Source of the DNA: Alphaproteobacteria bacterium
GTDB taxonomy: Bacteria > Pseudomonadota > Alphaproteobacteria > Rhodospirillales > Rhodospirillaceae
DNA length: 64,000 nucleotides
Direction: 5' to 3'
NCBI GenBank assembly: GCA_003246625.1
Contig: QJZR01000012.1
Location: forward strand, 620,001-684,000
The notes under the pieces are model-generated. The model saw only the letters and a list, made by a program, of their open reading frames with translations. It made no database searches and was not told where the DNA came from. The position numbers were made by a program, and so were the translations under genes. Position 1 is the stretch's first letter. Each line of letters opens with the position of its first letter. Below are positions 1 to 9,124 of the stretch, piece by piece.

Positions 1-101
1 CTGGAAGCTTTTGGAGACCGAGGAAACTTTGACGATAGGCGGCATCGGGGCGGCTTCCATCCGTCGGAACGTCTGGTTAAAATCAGTGCAACGAAAATCG
101 A

Positions 102-118
102 TGCATATTGTTTATGCA
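102..118. promoter_or_regulatory. small inverted repeat in the leader before the P1 peptidase gene
   Basis: TGCATA, five bases, TATGCA form a perfect dyad about 120 bases before the peptidase start at 236. Bases 1-235 show no convincing gene on either strand, so this stretch reads as the promoter region of the peptidase-RpiR pair. The dyad could be the operator of the RpiR-type regulator encoded downstream, but it is short and could be chance. Confidence 0.25.
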
Positions 119-235
119 ATCTGCGGCACGCCGTGATGTTCGTCAAGAACAATTTTGCTTCGATGTTTGTTGACTAACATTTTTGCCTCCGCCATCCTGG
201 GAACGCCGCCTTCACAATCCCGCGAGGACACGCCC

Positions 236-1330
236 ATGCCGGTTTCCGCCCCTTCGACCCATTCGCCTTCCGGCAGGCCGCGCGCCCGCGGGCTTGGGTT
301 GCCCTTGCCCGGAACGCCCGGCCCGTTGAACGCGATCACCGACGTTCCCGGGGTCACGGTGGGGACGACCACGCTGTCCGACGACGCCGTGCCGTCCATC
401 CGCACCGGCGTCACCGCGATCCTGCCGCGCCCGGCGGCGGATCTGCTGTCCCCGGTGTGGGCGGGGCGCTTCACGATGAACGGCAACGGCGAGATGACCG
501 GTACCCACTGGATCGACGAATCCGGCTGGTTCACCGGACCGGTGACCTTGACCAACACCCTGTCCCTGGGCGTGGCGCACCACGCGACGAACCGCTGGAT
601 GATCGACCGTTTCCGCCCCCGCCTGGAGGAAAAGGGCCTGTGGCTGCTGCCGGTGGCGGCGGAGACCTATGACGGCTGGCTCAACGACATCTACGGCCAG
701 CACGTGACCGAGGCGCATGTGCTGTCCGCCATCGACGGCGCCGCCGGCGGCCCGGTGCCGGAGGGCTCGGTCGGCGGCGGCACCGGCATGATCTGCTACG
801 AGTTCAAGGGCGGCACCGGCACCGCGTCGCGCCGCCTGACCGCCGCCGGGCAGGAGATCACCGTCGGCGCGCTGGTGCAGGCCAACCACGGCCTGCGCCC
901 ATGGTTGACGGTGTGCGGCAGGCCGGTCGGCGCCGAGATGCCGGGGGCGACGGTGTGGACGCGGGAGAAGGGTTCGATCATCGCGGTAATCGCCACCGAC
1001 GCGCCGCTGCTGCCGATCCAGTTGCAGCGCCTGGCGCGCCGCGCCGCCATCGGCATCGGCCGCGGCGGCACGCCCTCGGGCAACAATTCCGGCGACATCT
1101 TTCTGGCCTTCTCCACCGCCAACGACCCCGGCCCCCTGCCCGAGCCGCGCCGCCTGAGCCTGGAGGCGATCGGCAACGACCGTCTGGATGCGATTTTCAT
1201 GGCGGTGGTGGAAGCCGTCGAGGAAGCCGTGCTCAACGCGATGCTGGCGGCGGATCCCTGCACCGGACACATGGGCCGCCATGTCGCGGCGATCGACGGC
1301 GCCCGGCTGGCCGAACTGGTGCGACGGTGA
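236..1330 (+). CDS. P1 family peptidase (DmpA/BapA-type aminopeptidase)
   Basis: The 364-residue product matches the self-processing P1 peptidases, which release N-terminal D- or L-amino acids or beta-amino acids from small peptides. The N-terminal part has the family's GPLNAITDVPGVTVG stretch (about residues 30-44). The motif GNNSGD at residues 282-287 carries the probable nucleophile Ser285, before which the precursor would cleave itself. ATG at 236 is chosen over the upstream ATG at 155 because GAGGA lies eight bases before it. No signal peptide is evident, so the enzyme is probably cytoplasmic. Its stop overlaps the start of the RpiR-family gene (TGATG), so the two are translated together. 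The natural substrate cannot be told from sequence. Confidence 0.88.
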   Translation: MPVSAPSTHSPSGRPRARGLGLPLPGTPGPLNAITDVPGVTVGTTTLSDDAVPSIRTGVTAILPRPAADLLSPVWAGRFTMNGNGEMTGTHWIDESGWFTGPVTLTNTLSLGVAHHATNRWMIDRFRPRLEEKGLWLLPVAAETYDGWLNDIYGQHVTEAHVLSAIDGAAGGPVPEGSVGGGTGMICYEFKGGTGTASRRLTAAGQEITVGALVQANHGLRPWLTVCGRPVGAEMPGATVWTREKGSIIAVIATDAPLLPIQLQRLARRAAIGIGRGGTPSGNNSGDIFLAFSTANDPGPLPEPRRLSLEAIGNDRLDAIFMAVVEAVEEAVLNAMLAADPCTGHMGRHVAAIDGARLAELVRR

Positions 1331-2184
1331 TGGAACGCATCCTCGCGCAGTTTCGCTCCCCGCCCGCGCGGCGCACCAAGGCGGGACGGCGGCTGTCCGA
1401 CTATTTCGCCAAGAACCTGCACGCCGTGCCGTTCGAAACCGCCGCCTCGATCGCCGCGCAGCTGGACCTGAGCCCGATGACGGTGACCCGCTACCTGCGG
1501 GAACTGGGCTATTCCGGCCTGGACGCACTGAAGACCGAACTGCGCCACGGCCCCATCAGTTCCGCCTGGGACATCACCGAAAGCGTCGAGGACCTGCGCC
1601 GCGACCAGGGTAACGGACGGGTGCTTTCGGACCTGGTGGTGCAGCAGATCGAGGTCTTGCAGAACCTCAACAAGCTGTCGCGCACGCCCGCCTGGGACAC
1701 GGCGGTGGAAGCGCTGACGACGGCGTCCTCGGTGTTCATCGCCTCGTATCAGAACATCGGCGGCATCGTCCGCTATTTCAGCGAACAGGTTTCCTATGTC
1801 CGCCCCGACGTACGCTACATGGACGGCCTGAACGGCACCTACCTGGAGCTGTTCGAGAAGACGCCGGAGGACCGCCTGCTGGTGCTGGTGGACTGCCGCC
1901 GCTTCGCCACCAAGTCGCGGATGCTTTACGAAACCGCGCTGGAGGCCGGGGTGCGCGTGCTGCTGATCACCGACGCCCATTGCGACTGGGCGCAGGACGA
2001 CCGCGCGACCACCCTGGCGATTCCGGCGATGCGCTGGCGGACCTGGGATTCCTTCATGCCGCTGGCCGCCCTGCTGGACCTGCTGGTGACCAGCGCCATT
2101 CTCGCCCTGGGGGAAAGCGTGGTGGAACGCGCCCAGCACATCCGCCGCCTCCAGGACCGCTTCGGCGACTTCGAAAAAAGCTGA
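1330..2184 (+). CDS. MurR/RpiR family transcriptional regulator
   Basis: The 284-residue protein has an N-terminal RpiR-type helix-turn-helix (about residues 35-70, with SPMTVTRYLRELGYSG) and a C-terminal SIS domain (about 115-255) of the kind that binds phosphosugars or related ligands. It overlaps the preceding peptidase gene by one base (TGATG), so it probably controls that gene and perhaps senses a compound linked to its substrate. RpiR proteins can repress or activate; the sequence does not say which. The ATG start is fixed by the overlap. The next gene is convergent and begins ten bases after the stop. Confidence 0.88.
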   Translation: MERILAQFRSPPARRTKAGRRLSDYFAKNLHAVPFETAASIAAQLDLSPMTVTRYLRELGYSGLDALKTELRHGPISSAWDITESVEDLRRDQGNGRVLSDLVVQQIEVLQNLNKLSRTPAWDTAVEALTTASSVFIASYQNIGGIVRYFSEQVSYVRPDVRYMDGLNGTYLELFEKTPEDRLLVLVDCRRFATKSRMLYETALEAGVRVLLITDAHCDWAQDDRATTLAIPAMRWRTWDSFMPLAALLDLLVTSAILALGESVVERAQHIRRLQDRFGDFEKS

Positions 2185-2193
2185 CGCCGCCCC

Positions 2194-3489
2194 TCAGACG
2201 GCGGGCGCCTTCACGCCGACACGGAAGTATTGGCGGATCATCGCCTCGACGGCGGCCTGGGCCTTCCGGCCGTCGGTCTGTCCGGCCAACGGCGCGATCT
2301 CGCCCACGACCGCGACGAACGCGTCCAGCACCGCCGCGTCGAAATGCCCGCCGCGCCCCTGCTCCAAAATTTCCAGGGCCTCGTCCACCGGCATCGGCGG
2401 CTTGTAGGGGCGGCGGCTGACCAGGGCGTCGAACACGTCGGCCACCGCGAAGATACGGGCGACCAGGGGGATACCCGCTCCAGCCAGCCCGGCGGGATAG
2501 CCGCTGCCGTCGAATTTCTCGTGGTGGCAGGCGACGACGTCGCGGGCGTCCTTCAGCCAGGCGTCCCCGGCAATGATCTCCAGGCCGTGCTCCACATGCT
2601 GGCGCATTTCGGCGAATTCCGCCGCGCTGAGCTTGCCCGGCTTCAGCAGGATCGCGTCGCGCACCGCGATCTTGCCGACGTCGTGCAGCAGCGCCCCCTT
2701 GATCAACGCCCGCATCTCCCGCCCGGACAGACCCATCTCCTGGGCGATACGGACCGCGTACAGGGTGACCCGGTAATTGTGGTCGGCGGTGTCGTTATCG
2801 CGTTTGGCGGTGGCGCAGCCCAGGGCGTTGAGCATTTCGAGATTGGCTTCGAGCAGCCCTCGGAAGGTTCGCATCAGGTTGCGCTGTAGGAAGCGCACCA
2901 CCGGATACATCAAAAGGACCGCCAGGATCAGGGTGACGGCGACCAGGCCGATGACGGAGGCGTAGGCGGAACCGACCAGCCGCATGGTTTCGGGACTGGC
3001 CCGATAGACTCCCTCGAACATCCAGCCGGTACTCGGCCCGAAAGGCACCCTGACCAGAAGAAATCGCGCGCCGTCGCCGCCCTCGGCCTCGCAACTGCGT
3101 CCGGAATCGAGGGCCCCGGCCCCCGAACAGGCTTCGAAACGCCGTTCGATCCCCTCGAACAGCGGCAGGACGGTTCGGCTCATCACCCGGCCGCTGTCGT
3201 CGAAAACCGCCACCGCGACGAAATGGTCGCGTGTCCGCATCGCCAGGTCGGACAGCACGCGCCGCTTCCCCTGCGCCCGCAGCGGGTCGTCCTCGTCGGA
3301 ATTGAAGGTCTCGCCCAGTTGCCGCGCCTGGGACGACGCTAGGTCGCTCAGCAATTGCCTGGAGATCTCCGCCCCCAGGTGGTGCACGATGAAATAGGCG
3401 GCGGCGCACAGAATCGCGCCGAACACCAGAACGGCCGCCACCACCCTGCGCCGCTGGGCGGTCAAGGCCTGCCAGATGTCTTCGTCCAT
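2194..3489 (-). CDS. membrane-bound HD-GYP domain protein (c-di-GMP phosphodiesterase)
   Basis: The 431-residue protein has a membrane segment at about 16-38, a periplasmic sensor region to about 175, a second membrane segment at about 176-197, and a cytoplasmic HD-GYP domain. The HD pair is in LLHDVGK (H269, D270), followed by HHEKFDGSGYP with an intact GYP motif (330-332) and ADVFDAL. These are the residues that hydrolyse cyclic di-GMP in active members, so an active enzyme is likely. The periplasmic part has two cysteines (in EACSG and RSCEA) that could form a disulfide. It faces the RpiR gene convergently. The DUF1847 gene lies upstream on the same strand after a gap of about 145 bases, in which no further gene is seen. 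Confidence 0.9.
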   Translation of the reverse strand: MDEDIWQALTAQRRRVVAAVLVFGAILCAAAYFIVHHLGAEISRQLLSDLASSQARQLGETFNSDEDDPLRAQGKRRVLSDLAMRTRDHFVAVAVFDDSGRVMSRTVLPLFEGIERRFEACSGAGALDSGRSCEAEGGDGARFLLVRVPFGPSTGWMFEGVYRASPETMRLVGSAYASVIGLVAVTLILAVLLMYPVVRFLQRNLMRTFRGLLEANLEMLNALGCATAKRDNDTADHNYRVTLYAVRIAQEMGLSGREMRALIKGALLHDVGKIAVRDAILLKPGKLSAAEFAEMRQHVEHGLEIIAGDAWLKDARDVVACHHEKFDGSGYPAGLAGAGIPLVARIFAVADVFDALVSRRPYKPPMPVDEALEILEQGRGGHFDAAVLDAFVAVVGEIAPLAGQTDGRKAQAAVEAMIRQYFRVGVKAPAV

Positions 3490-3633
3490 GGATTGATGGC
3501 CCGGAACGGCTTATCCGCGTCCCGGCTCTTCTTGTCCGGTTTTCTCCGCGCCGCATTCGGCGCAGGCCCACTGCCCGCGGACCACGGCGAAGACATAGTC
3601 GCGCGCGGCGGCGCGCGCCAGCCTTTTTCCGCT

Positions 3634-4299
3634 CTATTTCAGGCCGTCGATGCGGTCCGCGTCGAACAGGCGCTTGCAATAGCTGTGGCTGGTATAGAGG
3701 GCCGCCACGGGGTTGTGGCCGAGCACGCGGTCCTTGGCGATCAGGGTGGTGACCGGCGCCTCGGAATGACGGATGAACAGGCTGTCGTGACCGACGCACA
3801 GGCCGACGAGGACGTTGAGGTCGGATTTCCACTGGTTGAGCAGCATCGCCTGCAACACCGGGTTGCAGCAGGATTCGTCGTTGCCGGGCTTGACCTTGAT
3901 CTCGTCGGGGATGCCGATTTCGGTCTTGTCGATAGAGCCCACCTTGCACAGCACGGCATAGGGTTCCATGCCGCCCTGCTTGAGGAACTTGGCGAAGACG
4001 CGGGTTTCCTCGATCAGGCCGATGCAGGTGGCGATACCGATCTTCCGGGCGCCGATTTTCCGGGCGAAGACCAGGGTTTCCTCCACCCGGGTCAGCTTGC
4101 CGTAGTACTGGCCCTCGACCTCGGCGGAGGCGCGGGCCATCCGCGCGTCGAGCTCGTCGCCGCGATAGGTGGCCAGAACCTCTTCGCGCTGGCCGGGCTC
4201 CAACGCCTCGGTCAGGCAGAAGGTGGGATACATCTTGTCGTGGCGGTAACAGTTGAGCTGGCGGCAATCGGCGCAACTGTGGTCGTCGTTCCTGGGCAT
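3634..4299 (-). CDS. DUF1847 family cysteine-rich protein
   Basis: The 221-residue product matches DUF1847 proteins, whose function is not established. An N-terminal cysteine cluster (C9, C12, C17, C28) resembles a metal-binding knot. Further cysteines occur in CIGLI, LCKVG, ESCCNP and GLCVGHD, suggesting redox or metal chemistry. ATG at 4299 is preferred over one 18 codons upstream because GAGGAG precedes it at good spacing and family members start with the short cysteine motif. No signal peptide is seen. It could form a transcription unit with the HD-GYP gene downstream, but the gap makes that uncertain. Confidence 0.78.
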   Translation of the reverse strand: MPRNDDHSCADCRQLNCYRHDKMYPTFCLTEALEPGQREEVLATYRGDELDARMARASAEVEGQYYGKLTRVEETLVFARKIGARKIGIATCIGLIEETRVFAKFLKQGGMEPYAVLCKVGSIDKTEIGIPDEIKVKPGNDESCCNPVLQAMLLNQWKSDLNVLVGLCVGHDSLFIRHSEAPVTTLIAKDRVLGHNPVAALYTSHSYCKRLFDADRIDGLK

Positions 4300-4420
4300 T
4301 GGCGGCTCCTCGGCGATGGTTCCCGGGGAGTATACGCCGACGCGGCGCCACATGTGGCTGGACCAGATGATTTTTCTGGAGAAACCCGGCGCCGCGCGAT
4401 GGCGCGGCGCCAGGGGCCGA

Positions 4421-6499
4421 TCACACCTCGCGCACGGCGCCTAGGAACGCCTCGACCTGACGGCGCAGTTCGCCGGTAACCTCGACGACCTCCTCCACGG
4501 CGGAGAACACCTGATCCGCCGACTGGCCGGTCTTCTGGCTGGCCTCGGCGACGGCGCCGATGGTATGCGTCACCTGCTGCGTGCCGTCGGCGGCCAGGTT
4601 GACGTTGCGGGCAATTTCCTGCGTCGCCGCCGACTGTTCCTCGATCGCCGCGGCAATGGCGCTGGAACTGCTGTCGATGCCGCCGATCGCCGAACTGATC
4701 GCCCGAACGGCGTCCACCGCCTCCTCGGTGGTGCTTTGGATCTTGGTGACCAGGGCCTCGATCTCCTCGGTGGCCTTGGCCGTCTGGTTGGCCAGGTTCT
4801 TCACCTCGCCCGCGACCACCGCGAAGCCCTTGCCCGCGTCGCCCGCGCGCGCCGCCTCGATGGTGGCGTTCAAGGCGAGAAGGTTGGTCTGGTCCGCGAT
4901 CTGCCGGATCAGGGCCACCGCCTCGCCGATGTTGCGGGCGGCTTCCATCATCGCCTCGACGATGACGTTGGTGCGTTCCGCCTTGTGCGCCGCGTCGCGT
5001 GCCTCGTTCGCGCTGGCGCCGACCCGCCCGGCGATTTCGCCGATCGAGGCGTTCAGCTCTTCTGTCGCCGAGGCCACGGTTTGCACGTTGCCGGTGGCGC
5101 TGGCCGCCGCAAGCGCGACTTCCTCGGCCTTCTGGCTCGATTCCGTGGAAAGCTCCCGCATCGCCCCGGCGGTATTCCGCAGATCGGACGACGAACGCGC
5201 CAGGGCGTCGACGGACTGTTGCACCGCGGCGTCGAAGGTTCGGCACAGATCCGCCAGCTTGGCCGCACGCGCCACCTCGGCGGCGCGGCGCGCCTCGTCC
5301 TCCGCGGCCAGGCTCTCCGCCCTGGCGGCGCTGTCGCGCAGGCTCTCCAGCGCGTGCGCCAAGCCGTGGAACTCGTCCTGGTAGGGCGGCATGGCGACTT
5401 CGGTCAGGTAGTCCCGCTCCGCCAGCCGCGCCACCGCGCCCTGCAGCCCGCGCACCGGCCCCATGATCCGCCGCCGCAACACCAGCAGGCTCCACGCGGC
5501 AAGCAGCAACGCCGCGAACAAGCAGACCACCGCGATGACCGCGTTACGCACGTCGGCGCTTTCTTCCTCTTCCGCGAAGGCCACCGCCTCGTCCAGGGCC
5601 AGATTGCCGATGGCGACGATGCCGACGAACGGCGCGTTGCACCGTTTCGTCCACTCCGCGGCGGGAACGATCGCCTTGCCGCCACCGTCGAACTTCGCCA
5701 CCACGTCATCGATCCAGGCGGTGGCGTCCTTGACCTCCGTTCGCATCGCCGCGAACGCGGCACGGACCGACTGGGATGCGTCCGGTCGGCTCAACAGTCC
5801 CGCCAGGGTTCCCTCCGCCGCCGCGACGCCGCTGCGCAATCCGCCGAGCCGCTTGGTCTCGTCGAAGGTCAGGGGCCGCGCGTCGGCGACGTTGGGACGC
5901 AACAGGGAGCAGTTCATCCCGAAGGAACTGCGGATCGCCCATGCCGCCTCGCGGATCTGGGTCAGCTCGGCCAGGGCCGGATCGACCATGCGGATATCCA
6001 TCGACACCTGCCCGCCGATCGCCACGATGGCCGCGCCCATCGCCTGCGTCGATTGCACCCAGGGACGGACATTGCGCAGGTCGCGCTCGGCGCGCGGCTT
6101 CGCCGCCTCGCCGTAGAGCAGGGCGTCCTGCGTCTTCATCGCGTCGTGTTCTTTCTTGAAGCGGGCGATGAATTCGGCACCGGCAGCGGTGCCGAGCTTG
6201 CTCAGTTCCGCCACCGCCTGATCCATGACGGCGTCGGCCTGGCCGCGAATTTCCGCGATCCGGGTTTTCGGATCGTCCATGGTTTGCAGCGCCGTCTGCG
6301 CGCCGCCGCCCTGCACCCGCGCGGTCTGCATCGCGGCGAACAAGGCGCGGTCGACGCGCGTCAGCTTCACGACGTTCCGGGCCGTGTCCAGGCGGTCCAC
6401 CGCAACCGCCAACATCCAGACACTGGCGGCGACCACGGAAAGGATCGGGATCGCCATAAGCACGGAGAGAACGCGAACGATCGACTTCTTCGTGTCCAT
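4421..6499 (-). CDS. methyl-accepting chemotaxis protein, transmembrane
   Basis: The 692-residue chemoreceptor has a first membrane segment near the N-terminus (about residues 8-30), a large periplasmic sensor domain (to about 325), a second membrane segment in [20 protein letters not shown], a HAMP linker, and a cytoplasmic signalling domain. The conserved hairpin tip reads [20 protein letters not shown], followed by [18 protein letters not shown], which binds CheA and CheW. The sensor domain has no recognised ligand motif. ATG at 6499 is preferred to the one nine codons upstream because receptors usually begin close to the first membrane helix. It stands alone between the DUF1847 gene and the glycogen operon. 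Confidence 0.92.
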   Translation of the reverse strand: MDTKKSIVRVLSVLMAIPILSVVAASVWMLAVAVDRLDTARNVVKLTRVDRALFAAMQTARVQGGGAQTALQTMDDPKTRIAEIRGQADAVMDQAVAELSKLGTAAGAEFIARFKKEHDAMKTQDALLYGEAAKPRAERDLRNVRPWVQSTQAMGAAIVAIGGQVSMDIRMVDPALAELTQIREAAWAIRSSFGMNCSLLRPNVADARPLTFDETKRLGGLRSGVAAAEGTLAGLLSRPDASQSVRAAFAAMRTEVKDATAWIDDVVAKFDGGGKAIVPAAEWTKRCNAPFVGIVAIGNLALDEAVAFAEEEESADVRNAVIAVVCLFAALLLAAWSLLVLRRRIMGPVRGLQGAVARLAERDYLTEVAMPPYQDEFHGLAHALESLRDSAARAESLAAEDEARRAAEVARAAKLADLCRTFDAAVQQSVDALARSSSDLRNTAGAMRELSTESSQKAEEVALAAASATGNVQTVASATEELNASIGEIAGRVGASANEARDAAHKAERTNVIVEAMMEAARNIGEAVALIRQIADQTNLLALNATIEAARAGDAGKGFAVVAGEVKNLANQTAKATEEIEALVTKIQSTTEEAVDAVRAISSAIGGIDSSSSAIAAAIEEQSAATQEIARNVNLAADGTQQVTHTIGAVAEASQKTGQSADQVFSAVEEVVEVTGELRRQVEAFLGAVREV

Positions 6500-6580
6500 C
6501 CCACCATCTCCCAGCCATACCCCCACGCTCGTTATCCCCCTCTAGGGAATAAGGATATATGAGAATTCCATGACGGGAAA

Positions 6581-6617
6581 CGTGCGTCCGTACCTCCCCA
6601 GGAGGCACGGACGCACG
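6581..6617 (-). terminator. hairpin after glgP, probable terminator
   Basis: CGTGCGTCCGT at 6581-6591 pairs perfectly with ACGGACGCACG at 6607-6617, and the intervening bases extend the stem with CCTCC and GGAGG. Read on the minus strand it follows the glgP stop by about 14 bases and is followed by TTTCCC. The stem is very stable but the T tract is short, so termination is likely but not certain. Confidence 0.6.
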
Positions 6618-6631
6618 ACGGGAGAAAACGC

Positions 6632-9115
6632 CTACATATCCAGGGGTTGAATATTCCAGATTTTCCTCGCGTACTCGTGAATGGTACGGTCCGAGGAGAA
6701 TTTCCCCATGTTGGCGACGTTGAGAATGGCGCGACGCGTCCATTCCGCCGGGTCGCGATAGGTCTGGTCCACCTCTTCCTGGCAACGGATATAGTCGGCG
6801 TAGTCGGCAAGCAGCAGGAAGTGGTCGCCGCCGCGCAGCAGCGCGTCGATCAGAGGCTTGTAGCGGGTGGGGTCGGCGGGCGAGAAAAAGCCGTTACGGA
6901 TCATGTCCAGGGTGCGGCGCAGTTCGTCGTTGCCGTTGTAGTACTCCCACGGGTCGTAGGCGCCGCCGCGCAGGGCCTTGGCCTCCGGCGCGTCGAGGCC
7001 GAAGATGAAGATGTTCTCGTCCCCCACCTCGTCATGAATCTCGATGTTGGCGCCGTCCATGGTGCCGATGGTCAGCGCGCCGTTCAGCGCGAACTTCATG
7101 TTGCCGGTGCCAGAGGCCTCGGTCCCCGCGGTGGAGATCTGTTCCGAAAGCTCGGAGCCGGGAATGATGATCTCGGCGCTGGAGACCTTGTAGTCGGGGA
7201 TGAAAACCACCTTCAGGCGGTCGCCGACGGCACGGTCGTGGTTGATCGTCTCGGCGACGTCGAGGACCAGACGGATGATCAGCTTCGCCATGTCGTAGCC
7301 CGGCGCCGCCTTCCCCGCGAAGATCACGGTGCGCGGCAGGATGTCGCGGCCGGGTTCGTCCTTGATGCGGTTATAGCGGGTGATCACGTGCAGCACGTTC
7401 AGAAGCTGCCGCTTGTATTCGTGGAAGCGCTTGACCTGGGTGTCGAACAGGGCGTTGGGGTCGACCGTGACATGGCTGTGTTCGGCGATTTCCTTGGCCA
7501 GAAGCCGTTTGTTGGCCAGCTTGATTTCCTGGAACCGCTTCTGGAAGAAGGCGTCATCGGCGAACGGCGCCAGGGCGTGCAGCCGGTCCAGATCCTTTTC
7601 CCAGCCGGGACCGATCGCCTCGGTGATCAGTTCGGAAAGCTTCGGGTTGGCCTGACGCAGCCAGCGGCGCGGCGTGATGCCGTTGGTCATGTTGACGAAC
7701 TTCTCCGGCCAGATGCGGGCGAAGTCGGCGAACAGGCCGTCGCGCAGAAGCTGGGTGTGCAGTTCGGCGACGCCGTTGACCTTGTTGCTGCCGACCACCG
7801 CCAGGTGCGCCATACGGATGCGGCGGGTGGCGTCGTCGACCAGGGAGACGCGGGACAGGATCGACGGATCGCCGGGGAAGGAACGCCGCACCTCGCGCAG
7901 GAAGACGTCGTTGATCTGATAGATGATCTCCAGGTGGCGGGGCAGGATCGCCTGCAACATGTCGATCGGCCAGGTTTCCAGCGCCTCGGGCAGCAGGGTG
8001 TGGTTGGTGTAGCCGAAGGTGGCGCGGGTGATCCCCCACGCGGTTTCGAAGTTCATCCCGTGCTCGTCCATGAGCAGGCGCATCAGCTCGGCCACCGCCA
8101 TCGCCGGGTGGGTGTCGTTCAGCTGGATCGCCACCTTCTCGGCGAAGTTGAGCAGGTTGTCGTGGGTGCGCAGGTGACGGTGCAGGATGTCCTGCATCGA
8201 GGCGGAGACGAAGAAGTACTCCTGCTTCAGCCGCAGTTCCTGGCCGTCCTGGCTTTTGTCGTTGGGATAGAGAACCTTGGACAGGGTTTCCGAGATGGTC
8301 TTGCTGCGCACCGCCTCGATGTAGTTGCCCTGATTGAAATAGTTGAGGTCGAACTCGCGGGTGGAACGGGCCGACCACAGGCGCAGGTTGCCCACCGTCT
8401 CGGTGCCGAAACCCGACACCGGCACGTCGAAGGCCATCGCCATCACTTCCTCGGCGTCCACCCACTGGCAGCTGTCCTCGCCGCTGGCGTTGCGGAAGCA
8501 GAGATTGCGCCCGCCCAGACGGACCTTGTAGAGGACCGAGGGCCGCGCCACCTCCCACGGATTGCCATAACGCAGCCAGTTTTCCGGCTGCTCCAGCTGC
8601 TGCCCTTCCTCGATGCGCTGGGTGAACATGCCGTATTCGTAACGGATGCCGTAGCCGATGCCCGGATAGTCGTGGGTGAACAGGGAATCGAGGAAGCAGG
8701 CGGCCAGCCGCCCCAGGCCGCCGTTCCCCAGCGCCGCGTCGTATTCGTAGCTTTGCAGGTCCTCGAAATCGAGCCCCATGTCCTCCAGGGTGCGCAACGT
8801 CACGTCCATCACGCCCAGGTCGATCAGCACCTTCTTCAGCGAACGGCCGATCAGGTATTCCATCGACAGGTAATAGACCAGGCGCTTGTCCTGGGCGTAG
8901 CTTTTGCCCGAGGTCTTGACGTTGCGTTCGGACAGGACGAAGCGCAGCAGATGCGCCAGAGCGAGGAACCAGTCCCGCACCTCCGCCCCGTCGGGGGAAC
9001 GGCCGACGGTCTGGATCATCGACCGCATCAGGGCCTTTTTCAGGTTCTCGGGGTCCTTGAACACCTTGAAGAGCTGTTCGTCGATGTAGCCTTCGGTCTT
9101 CATACGAATCGACAT
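6632..9115 (-). CDS. glgP: glycogen/starch phosphorylase
   Basis: The 827-residue protein has the normal length of bacterial alpha-glucan phosphorylases, which release glucose-1-phosphate from glycogen with pyridoxal phosphate. The cofactor motif EASGTGNMKFALNGALTIG contains the lysine that binds pyridoxal phosphate, and NGGLGRLAACFLDS near the N-terminus is a family signature. ATG at 9115 is favoured because AGGTGA lies five bases before it; a GTG at 9124, directly after the glgA stop, is also possible. It is cotranscribed with glgA just upstream, pairing synthesis and breakdown in one unit facing glgC. A hairpin follows the stop. Confidence 0.96.
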   Translation of the reverse strand: MSIRMKTEGYIDEQLFKVFKDPENLKKALMRSMIQTVGRSPDGAEVRDWFLALAHLLRFVLSERNVKTSGKSYAQDKRLVYYLSMEYLIGRSLKKVLIDLGVMDVTLRTLEDMGLDFEDLQSYEYDAALGNGGLGRLAACFLDSLFTHDYPGIGYGIRYEYGMFTQRIEEGQQLEQPENWLRYGNPWEVARPSVLYKVRLGGRNLCFRNASGEDSCQWVDAEEVMAMAFDVPVSGFGTETVGNLRLWSARSTREFDLNYFNQGNYIEAVRSKTISETLSKVLYPNDKSQDGQELRLKQEYFFVSASMQDILHRHLRTHDNLLNFAEKVAIQLNDTHPAMAVAELMRLLMDEHGMNFETAWGITRATFGYTNHTLLPEALETWPIDMLQAILPRHLEIIYQINDVFLREVRRSFPGDPSILSRVSLVDDATRRIRMAHLAVVGSNKVNGVAELHTQLLRDGLFADFARIWPEKFVNMTNGITPRRWLRQANPKLSELITEAIGPGWEKDLDRLHALAPFADDAFFQKRFQEIKLANKRLLAKEIAEHSHVTVDPNALFDTQVKRFHEYKRQLLNVLHVITRYNRIKDEPGRDILPRTVIFAGKAAPGYDMAKLIIRLVLDVAETINHDRAVGDRLKVVFIPDYKVSSAEIIIPGSELSEQISTAGTEASGTGNMKFALNGALTIGTMDGANIEIHDEVGDENIFIFGLDAPEAKALRGGAYDPWEYYNGNDELRRTLDMIRNGFFSPADPTRYKPLIDALLRGGDHFLLLADYADYIRCQEEVDQTYRDPAEWTRRAILNVANMGKFSSDRTIHEYARKIWNIQPLDM

Positions 9116-9124
9116 GGGGATCAC

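Noticed and set aside
212-1528. Long minus-strand frame opposite the P1 peptidase
   Set aside because: Arg/Gly-rich shadow frame; the plus-strand peptidase and regulator explain this region.
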